A stretch of 64,000 bases of DNA. Source: Lucinisca nassula (taxonomy: Eukaryota > Mollusca > Bivalvia > Lucinida > Lucinidae). The stretch's first letter is position 1. The number at the start of each line of letters is the position of its first letter. The notes under the pieces are model-generated. The model was given only the letters and a program-made list of their open reading frames with translations. It did no database searches and was not told the origin of the DNA. The DNA is taken from positions 168,318,652-168,382,651 of the forward strand of contig OY757012.1 in NCBI GenBank assembly GCA_963580285.1, in the 5' to 3' direction. This document shows positions 55,824 to 64,000 of the stretch, piece by piece. A program made the position numbers and the translations under genes.

Positions 55824-57740
55824 AACAAGAGGGCCCAGAGGGCCCTGAATCGCTCACCTGAGAATCAGTGTCTCTAGTACATTCTTGGCCCAAGGGCTAT
55901 ACTAGGTGAAGCTTCTTACCAAATATCAAAGACCTGAGCCTGTGGTTGAGAGATGAAGATTTTTAAATATTTTCCCTATATAAGCCTATGAAAAACCAAA
56001 GGGACCCGGGGATGGGGGCATTTTTGGCCCCAGGGCTATAATTTGAACAATCTTGGTAGAGGTTCACTAGATGAAGCTTCACACCAAATATCAAAGATCT
56101 GAGCCTTGCGGTTTCAGAGAAGAAGATTTTTAAAGATTTTACCTGTATAAGCCTATATAAAACCAAAGGCCCCCGGGGCGGGGGCATTTTTGGCCCTAGG
56201 GCTATAATTTGAACAATCTTGGTAGAGGTCCACTAGGTGAAGCTTCACACCAAATATCAAAGACCTGGGCCTTGTGGTTTTAAAGAAGAAGATTTTTAAA
56301 GATTTTCCCTATATAAGCCTATGTAAACCCAAAGGCCCCCGGGGCGGGGGCATTTCTGGCCCAAGGGCCATAATTTGAACAATCTTGGTAGAGGTTCACT
56401 AGATGAAGCTTCATACCAAATATCGAAGACCTGGGCCTTGTGGTTTCAGAGAAGAAGATTTTTAAAGATTTTCCCTGTATAAGCCTATGCAAAACCAAAG
56501 GCCCCTGAGGCGGGGGCATTTTTGGCCCTAGGGCTATAATTTGATCAATCTTGGTAAAGGTCCCCTAGGTGAAGCTTCACACCAAATATCAAAGACCTGG
56601 GCCTTGTGATGTCAAAGAAGCAAATTTTTAAAGATTTTCCCTTTATAAGCCTATGAAAAACCAAAGGCCCCCGGGGCGGGGGCATTTTTGGCCCTATGGC
56701 TATAATTTGAACAATCTTGGTAGAGGTCCACTAGATGAAGCTTCACACCAAATATCAAAGATCTGAGCCTTGTGGTTTCAGAGAAGAAGATTTTTAAAGA
56801 TTTTCCCTGTATAAGCCTATGTAAAACCAAAGGCCCCCGGGGCGGGGGCATTTTTCGCCCCAGGGCTATAATTTGAACAAACTTGGTAGAGGTCCACTAG
56901 GTGAAGCTTCACACCAAATATCAAAGACCTGGGCCTTGTGGTTTCAGAGAAGAAGATTTTTAAAGATTTTCCCTATATAAGCCTATGTATACACAAAGGC
57001 CCCCAGGGCGGGGGCATTTCTGGCCCAAGGGCCATAATTTGAACAATCTTGGTAGAGGGCCCACTAGATGAAGCTTCATACCAAATATCAAATACCTGGG
57101 CCATGTGGTTTCAGAGAAGAAGATTTTTAAAGATTTTCCCTGTATAAGCCTATGTAAAACCAAAGGCCCCCGGGGCGGGGGCATTTTTGGTCCTAGGGCT
57201 ATAATTTTAACAATCTTGGTATAGGTCCACTAGGTGAAGCTTCACACCAAATATCAAAGACCTGGGCCTTGTGGTTTCGGAGAAGAAGATTTTTAAAGAT
57301 TTTTCCTATATAAGCCTATGTAAACCCAAAGGCCCCCGGGGCGGGGGCATTTCTAGCCCAAGGGCTATAATTTGAACAATCTTGGTAAAGGTCCACTAGA
57401 TGAAGCTTCATACCAAATATCAAAGACCTGGGCCTTGCGGTTTCAGAGAAGAAGATTTTTAAAGTTTTCATTTTAAAAATCTATTTTTAGCTCCTGTGAC
57501 CTAGATGTGCAATGGACCGGAACCATTTGAACAACTTTGAAAGGGGATCACCTAAGGATCATTCCTGTAAAGTTTGGTTAAAATCCAATCAGTGGTTTAG
57601 GAGGAGATGTCATTTGAAGAAAAAGTTTACGCACGCACACACGCACACACGCACATACGCACACACGCACACACGCACGACGGACGACGGACAAAAAGTG
57701 ATCCCAAAAGCTCACCTCGTCACTACGTGACAGGTGAGCT
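55824..57740 (-). mobile_element. Helentron-like array element (copy E), reverse orientation, homogeneous array
   Basis: Plus strand begins AACAAGAGGGCCC-AGA-GGGCCC and ends with a (GCACACAC)n-rich spacer, GACGGACGACGGAC and CTCACCTCGTCAC-TACG-TGACAGGTGAG. About nine ~167-bp units, very similar to each other, with the variant CCCAAGGGCC recurring 667 bp apart (56349 and 57016). Confidence 0.75.
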
Positions 57741-58900
57741 AAAAAGCTATCTAAGCCTACTTCATGAGGAAAGAAATAATAAATGGTATGTGTACTATTT
57801 TATATACAGTCATACACAGAGAGTCAGCTCATATAAAATAAATGAAACAAGACTTTGGCAAGATTCATAAATTTCGTATGAAATGACCAGGATTTTATCA
57901 TATAACCATTTTTTCTTATTCTGCCAAATAAATTAAGTCAAACCCATTCTGATCAGCCACCAATCAAATGGGTTGAAATAATGTTTTCCTTTAATTCACA
58001 AACTGCATGTCAAACAGTTTAGATCCTGATCAAATGGCTTCTCAATCTGACCTGCATCTACACTGTTTTCAAAGGTAGGGGTTATCATGTTCAACAGGAT
58101 AAGGGTTAACATTTTCTCCTATGAAATTTGTACTTCGGGGCTCAGTTGTTCAAAGCATTGTTAGCTTAACGAGCTCGTAAGAGGTCAAATTGTTAACTGT
58201 TCTAGCAACTGCAGTTAAGGCATTGTGAGAACTGCTGCAATAAAATTCTGAAATGCTAAACAAGACAGAACAGTTTGTCACTGCAGTTAGGGCATCAAAG
58301 CACTGCTGTAGTAAATTTTCTAACACGCTCAACAAGACAGAGCTCCAGTTGGTCACATCGTAAAAGCATCACTACACTGCTGCAAAATTCTTGTCATGCT
58401 CAACAAGACAAAACTAGATGGTCATTGCATTTTGCTTTACATCAACATATTCCAATTAGTGGTACATCTGAAAATATTGAGTGTGGTTACTGCAACATGT
58501 ACCTATTGAACTGCACTGTTTTTGATTGCACAGAATGATTAAAATACCCACTGAAATGTGTGTGGAAAGTCAATCCAATACAGAAAGCACCTTCAAATAT
58601 TTTAAGAGTTGTATCGTGAACAAGTACATATATATGGATACCCAAACCCAAATAAGTCTATCATATCTGTTAAATAATTACTTCTCCCTCATGTCGAGGG
58701 TCATCAGTCCATATGTCATGCAACAAGATGCATTCTACAAAAAGGCTGAGATACATGTTATACTTTTAAATGCTTTATTTATTTATTTATTTGGGATCTT
58801 ATTTTTTGAACAAATCAAAAAAGTAGGAGAAGAAGGAGTTTTTCTGGAAAAGGTACGAACAAAGTAGGAAGAGAATAAAAAAAAGTAGGAAAAAGTAGGA
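57741..58900. repeat. MITEs and a ~73-bp array; no supported gene
   Basis: 57905-58110 is a diverged CCCTTATCCTG MITE. 58140-58215 is half of a GTTGTTCAAAGCATTG MITE. 58195-58420 has three ~73-bp units (CTGCAGTTAGGGCATCAAAG, CTCAACAAGACA). The 113-codon frame at 58526-58867 has no recognisable domain. Confidence 0.5.
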
Positions 58901-59800
58901 CTACTTGAAAGCCTGTTAGATCAATATTACCAATTCTGAATCTCCATGTTGTCCCGATGCCTCCCATCAAGTTTCATCTCAATCTGATTTCGGTTCAGGA
59001 GATGTTTAAAGAATTCCAAGATGGCCACCATTCAGTCATCTTGGATCTCAGAAGAATACCATTTTAGCATTTATGAATCTCCGTGTCGCCCTGATGCCTC
59101 CCATCAACTTTCAGCTTGATCGGACTTTCCCTTCGGCAGGAGATGCCGTTTAAAGAATTTCACCTTGGAAACGTGAACAGAAGGATTTAAGCAATCCTGA
59201 ATCTCCATGTTGTCCTGCTGCCTCCCATCAAGTTTCAGCTCAAATGAGCCCCGCCAAGCGAATTTGTGTCTTCGAGCATTCCGTCATGACAAGTTTTAAC
59301 TGTGCATGCCCAGCCATTGAGAGGGGCCAAGGATATGGCTTTCTGTCGGAAGGTTCCTCTTGATTCACTGTTTGTATGAGCGAGCAGCGAAGGTTCTGGC
59401 GAGACTGCGCGGATGTGCAGACTTGCCTGAACCTTCGCTGCTCGCATAGGCGATAAGTACCAAAATCGCTTGACAGGGCCCAATTAATCTTTTGGTTGCG
59501 GAAAATAATGTTTGAAGAACTTCAATCGCTGCCACCTTGGATTTCGGAACGGAACCATTCTAGCAATTCTGAATCTCCTGCTCTGATGCCCCTCATCAAG
59601 TTTCAGCTCAATCCGACTTTCTGATATGGTGGAAATGTGCTTCAAAGACTTTCAAGATGGCCCAATATCAGAACAGAACCATTTTAATTCTGAATCCCCA
59701 TGTTGCCCCCATGCCACCCACAAGTACCAGCTCAATTTGACTCAAGTTCTGGTGGAGACATTGAAAATCTGAAAAGCTAACAATTGATGACCGACAGACA
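58900..59800. repeat. Array of GAATCTCCATGTTGTCCTG units with inserted MITE
   Basis: About five ~150-bp units (CTCCCATCAAGTTTCAGCTC, GGAGATGCCGTTTAAAGAAT). The CpG-rich MITE copy 4 (59244-59484, reverse) interrupts one unit within TTTCAGCTCAA. Confidence 0.65.
59244..59484 (-). mobile_element. CpG-rich MITE, GGGCCCCGTCAAGCG family (copy 4)
   Basis: GAGCCCCGCCAAGCGAATTT ... TCGCTTGACAGGGCCC; reverse orientation relative to 45550. Confidence 0.75.
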
Positions 59801-60079
59801 CGCAACCTACAACAGGTCATGGCATAAGTTGAATATGAAATGACATTATGCCACTATATAATAACAAAATTATATGTAATAAGTCACAACACAATTCAGA
59901 GATAAATGTCCACCTGACATGTGGTAGATAATCTACATAACAAATCAGCACATGATGAAAAGGCAGGAACTATTTACAGGTAATAGTTAAATACACAAAT
60001 TTTCAATCATCGGTGCCCAGTAGCCCAGAAATGGAAATTATAATTTTGTGGCACAGACCTCGGGGGTTATACTTCAACC

Positions 60080-60297
60080 AGGGCCTAGTTGTTCAAAGCA
60101 TCGTCAGCTTAACGAGCTCGTTAGTGGTCAAAATATTTAGTGGTAATTTTGCTGAAAAAATGTGAGCAGCTTTTGGATTTGCAAAAGCTGCTCACATTTT
60201 TTCTGCAAAAATAAGTATATTTGCCATAGTTAATGATCAAAATTTTAACGATATGTTAACTAACGACATTATTTTGAACAACTGGACCCAGACACCA
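60080..60297. mobile_element. MITE, GGCCAGTTGTTCAAA family (copy 6)
   Basis: GGGCCTAGTTGTTCAAAGCA ... TTTTGAACAACTGGACCC, central hairpin GTGAGCAGCTTTTGGATTTGC. 59801-60079 shows nothing. Confidence 0.7.
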
Positions 60298-61004
60298 GCT
60301 CTGCAAGTAACCACCAACATAATACAGACAAGAATTTTCCCGAGGCCTATGCCATGCCTGTGATTGTAGTTCTTGAGAAATGAACTTGAACATTGGAGTT
60401 GACACTAGGGTTCATGCAAATACTGACAGATTGACAAACAGATGAACAAAGGGATGAAAACTCGACTCCTATACTGTGCCATGCTCAAAGTAGGTGTGAC
60501 AATACAGTTAAAGATTAGTCAGCACATCCATACCATAACTCAGCTATGGTGTGGATGAGCTCACTAATCTTAAACCTCTCGTTATGCACAGGGTAAGACA
60601 AAAAATATAAAGTGTAATTACACATTACTTATAAAATTAAATATTTTTTGTGCCATTTCACGGTGGCAGAGCTTATAGGATGGAATGCACTCATGGAAGA
60701 CTATTCCTTTTACATTTGAAAAAGGGAGACAACTTTCATAACTATCTATTTTCTTTTCCCATAGATGTGGGTATTTTGTGATAGCTGAAGGATAATTTGA
60801 CAATTTTCCATAAAATTCTATGTTGTGGGTATTCAATAGAACCACTTTAGTGAGGTGATTCTAATGAATACACCCTATGTTGTGGGCATTCATTAGAACT
60901 GCCTCAACAAAGTGGTTCTAATGAATACCCACAACATAGGTTTTTATGCAAAAAATAAGGTATAGTTTTCTTCAATTATCATAAAATACCCACTTTATCT
61001 GTTC
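60298..61004. repeat. Array remnant, hairpin and two palindromes
   Basis: 60335-60490 is a decayed reverse end of the 22650 family. 60512-60575 is a hairpin (GATTAGTCAGCACATCC...GGATGAGCTCACTAATC). 60815-60945 holds two tandem GTGGGTATTCAATAGAACC palindromes. Confidence 0.5.
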
Positions 61005-61310
61005 CATGGCCCCCACCCATCGTGGCTTGAAGAAAGATATTGGCTGCATGATACTTCCACACAGAGCTGAAACCGACCCGCACACGAGTACTGGTGAACG
61101 GCATAGAGGATCTAAGCCTGCCCAGGCAAAGCGGTGCGAGACGGCCTGTGCATGCTTATAAACCCTATTGGTTTCATTGGGCGACAGGGCTTGAGATGTC
61201 ATTTCATCTCAATGTCTGGTAAAAGTCCCACAAAATTGGAAGCAACATCTCCAAAATGACTTTTATAGTGTTGATGGGGACGTTAAACCTCAAATCAAAC
61301 AAAACAAATT
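61005..61310 (+). repeat. SINE, most complete copy of the TCATTTCATCTCAATGTC family
   Basis: CCCACCCATCGTGGCTTGAA, CAGAGCTGAAACCGACCCGC, AAGCCTGCCCAGGCAAAGCG, CATTTCATCTCAATGTCTGG, GGGGACGTTAAACCTCAAAT, then A-rich. It has no clear tRNA boxes, so it may be a LINE tail or a non-tRNA SINE. Confidence 0.65.
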
Positions 61311-61994
61311 TATCTGTTCCTATGTCTCATGAACAAAGCTACTGTATTTACTGTATTCGGACACCCAATTCATTATCAGACTTGTTCTAAAATTTGAACA
61401 AGTACAATTTGCTAACTATGTTGTGTCTAAATATAGCTGAATGGGTGGCAAGACCCTGATGAGATGCAGCAGGCATCTCAATTTGGCCTGAACTGTTTGC
61501 TCAGGCCTGTCTGAATACATACATACTGTACTGTAAAGAGTCAAAGAGAAAGCATTTGCATCCTTGGAAGCGATAATTTTTGCAAGTGCTGACCCCTGTT
61601 GATAAGTAAGACAAATATTTGTTAAGGTTGTCAAGCCTGATAGTGTATTCTTTCCCCTTTGACAGAGATGCGTCACTATACAAGTTGGAACAACTTAACC
61701 CGCATCCATATTGAAAGCGTTCTGTAGACAACAAATTTGAAAATGGTTCAAATTAGCTGAAGTTCTCTGACAGGGAAGAAAACATTGTAGGAAAAGGAGA
61801 CAATGCTGGTTACCAGCATTTTCTCATTTTCCTACAATGTTTTTCAAGGCCTTCTTTCTCAGGGTCGTTAAAAGTAGGGTGGTAAAGGGTTAAAGCCGTT
61901 ACATCCCTTTGTGTATATATTTACAGGTGTTGCACAGTCTGGCAACCATATAAAGTGTTCAATACACATTCAAAACCAAAACCTTAAGGCACAA
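61311..61994. repeat. Decayed MITE and a hairpin; no gene
   Basis: 61380-61510 resembles 21110-21290 (CTAAAATTTGAACAAGTACA ... CTGTTTGCTCAGGCC). 61770-61850 is a hairpin (GAAAACATTGTAGGAAAA / TTTTCCTACAATGTTTTTC). Confidence 0.45.
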
Positions 61995-64000
61995 AACAAG
62001 AGGGCCCATAGGGCCCTGATTCGCTCACCTGTCTGTCACTGTCTCGAGTACATTCTATTTTTAGCTACGGTGGCCATCAGCAGTGATTTTAGCTTATTTG
62101 GTAGGGAGTAACCTAGGTAACATTCCTGTGAAGTTTGAATCAAATTGGCCATAGGGTTTAGGAGGGGTTCACGTTTGAATCAGATTTACAATATTTTTCT
62201 ATTTTTAGCTCCGGTGGCCATTTTTTTCATCAGAGCGGGTTTGTTTTAGCCTTTTTGGTAGAGGGTCATCTAAGCAACATTACTTCAAAGTTTGAATGAA
62301 ATTGGCCCAAGAGTACAGTAGGAATTGTCATTTGAAGATTTTTTTTTTTATTTTTAACTCTGGCAGCCATCTTGTTCATTGGAGTGGAATATGGTTTAAC
62401 TATTTTGGTAGGGAGTCACCTAGGCAACATTCCTGTGAAGTTTAAAATCCAATTTGCCCAAAGGTTTAGAAGGAGTTCGCATTTGAAGCAAATTTACAAT
62501 GTTTTTTCTATTTTTAGCTCTTGTGACCATTTGTTAATCGTTATGCTATTTTCCTAGAGGGTCATCTACACAACATTCCAATGAAGTTTAGAAGCCTTCA
62601 TGGTACTGTGGTCATGTTACTTGCCTTGTAAACCAGGGGTAGCAGTATCGATCCCAAGCTTCTCCAGACTTTCAAATTGGTTTTTAAACAGAGGTCCCAT
62701 CACTGTATGACCTTAGCTTTCGGTGAGACTTCAACTCAAACACTCACTCCTATGAAGGAACCTTTATGCCAAATATGAAGGCTGTATCTTAAATGCTCCA
62801 AAAGTTATGACAAAGTAGGTCAAAAGTCAAGGTCATGGCTAAAAAAATTTGAATGATTGGGAAAACTTTGTCACAGGGAACAAACATGCCAAATATGAAG
62901 GCTCTATCTCATATGGTTCAAAAGTTATGATAAAGTAGGTCACAGGTCAAAGTCACAGGTCAAATCTTTATATGAGTGGGAAGCCCTTGTCACAAGGAAC
63001 CTACATGCCAAATATGAAGGCTCTATCTAAAACAGTTCAAAAGTTATGACAAAATAACCTACTGATCTACTTTTTGATTTGACATGACCCATATTCGAAC
63101 TGAACTGAGATATTGTCCAGATGATCATTCTGAGCAAGTTTTATGATGATTTGATTAAAACTGTGGCCTCTGAGAGTGTTCAAAACTTTTTCTATGATTT
63201 GACCTGCTGACCTACTTTTTGACACGACATGACCCATATTCAAACTTGACCCAGATATTGTCAAGATGATCATTCTGAGCAAGTTTGATGATGATCGGAC
63301 CAAAACTCGGGTCTCTAGTGTGTACACAAGGTTTTACAGCAATCTGACCTACTGACCTACTTACTGGCAAGATATGACCCACATTCAAAATTAACTGAGA
63401 TATTGTCAAATGATCATTTTTAGCAAGTTTGATGATAATCAGACCAAAACTGTGGCCTCTAGTGTGTTCAGAGGGTTTTTCTATGATTTTATCTACTGAC
63501 CTACTTTTTGGACCGACATGACCAATATTTGAACATGACTCAGATATTGTCAAGATGATCATTCTGGGCATGTTTGATGATGATCGGACCTAATCTGTGG
63601 CCTCTAGTGTGTTCACAAGGTTTTTCTATGATTTGACCTACTGACCTACTTCTTGACCTGAAATGACCCATATTCAAACATGACCGAGATATTGTCAAGA
63701 CTATCATTCCGAGCAAGTTTGATGATGATTGGACCAAAAATGTGGCCTCTAGTGTGTTCACAAGGTTTTTCTCTTATTTGACCTACTGACCTACTTTTTG
63801 ACCTGCCATGACCCATATTCGAAGGTGACCAAAATATTATCAAGATGATCATTCTGAGCAAGTTTGATGATGATTGGACCAAAACTGTGGCCTCTAGTGT
63901 GTTCACAAGGTTTTTCTATGATTTGACCTACTGACCTACTTTTTGAACCAACATGACTCATATTCAAACGTGACTATGATATTATCAAGATGATCATTCT
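61995..64000 (-). mobile_element. Helentron-like array element (copy F), reverse orientation, cut by the window end
   Basis: Begins AACAAGAGGGCCC-ATA-GGGCCC, then CGCTCACCTGTC. Carries the same ~110-bp and ~145-bp units as copy B, but reversed (62755-63060 and 63060-64000), plus CTATTTTTAGCTCCGGTGGCC units at 62040-62530. A tRNA-type SINE is inserted at 62585-62750. Confidence 0.7.

Noticed and set aside
55963..57184. Repeated 66-74-codon frames ([13 protein letters not shown] type)
   Set aside because: Translation of the ~167-bp array, also seen in copies A and D; an artefact of unit length and GC content.
58526..58867. 113-codon frame with a hydrophobic stretch
   Set aside because: No recognisable domain, AT-rich, ends in AAAGTAGGA repeats; splice phases with neighbouring candidates do not fit.

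Overview
This is eukaryotic nuclear DNA: intron-rich, AT-rich and crowded with short transposable elements. The repeat set points to a mollusc, most likely a bivalve. It includes tRNA-type SINEs, array-bearing elements that begin AGCTCACCTGTCAC and end GGGCC-loop-GGCCC-CTCTTGT, and many palindromic MITEs. That assignment rests on recognising the repeat style, not on a search. I see no bacterial operon, CRISPR array, rRNA or free-standing tRNA gene.

One host gene is clear. The plus strand carries mitochondrial ribosomal protein L4 (MRPL4, uL4m). Exons 2-10 run from 4353 to 45035. Every junction I could test is GT-AG and every phase closes, giving 285 codons without the first exon. A candidate first exon at 3145-3218 would bring the protein to about 308 residues, close to the family size. 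Introns fill almost all of the 41 kb and are nearly wall-to-wall repeats; the longest, between exons 2 and 3, is about 15 kb. Two weaker gene models lie downstream: a minus-strand exon pair (49769 to 48480) and a plus-strand exon pair behind a CRE site (54952-55481).

The most unusual element is a 2.2-kb Polinton/Maverick-like (or adintovirus-like) derivative at 16233-18451, inside MRPL4 intron 2. It has terminal inverted repeats built from a ~33-bp minisatellite and an ACCC target duplication in a palindromic repeat. It also has a decayed integrase C-terminus and two head-to-head copies of an AT-rich, cysteine-containing gene around a central palindrome. One copy is intact (188 aa) and the other is broken.

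Other layers: (1) a set of Helitron/Helentron-like non-autonomous elements, in several families, all with matched subterminal inverted repeats, a tandem-array core and a 3' hairpin (2189-3005, 4468-6357, 26207-27957, 34987-38014, 38863-40334, 41028-42982, 50959-52973, 53767-54710, 55824-57740, 61995-end); (2) a 5'-truncated LINE with a reverse transcriptase ORF that carries a PHD-type zinc finger (6895-9062); (3) piggyBac-like MITEs with TTAA sites and CCCT ends, including a triple tandem at 13568-15700; (4) Tc1/mariner-like MITEs; (5) a hAT element with a perfect 8-bp target duplication (46999-48416); (6) three or four SINE families. Nested insertions give several exact empty-site comparisons.
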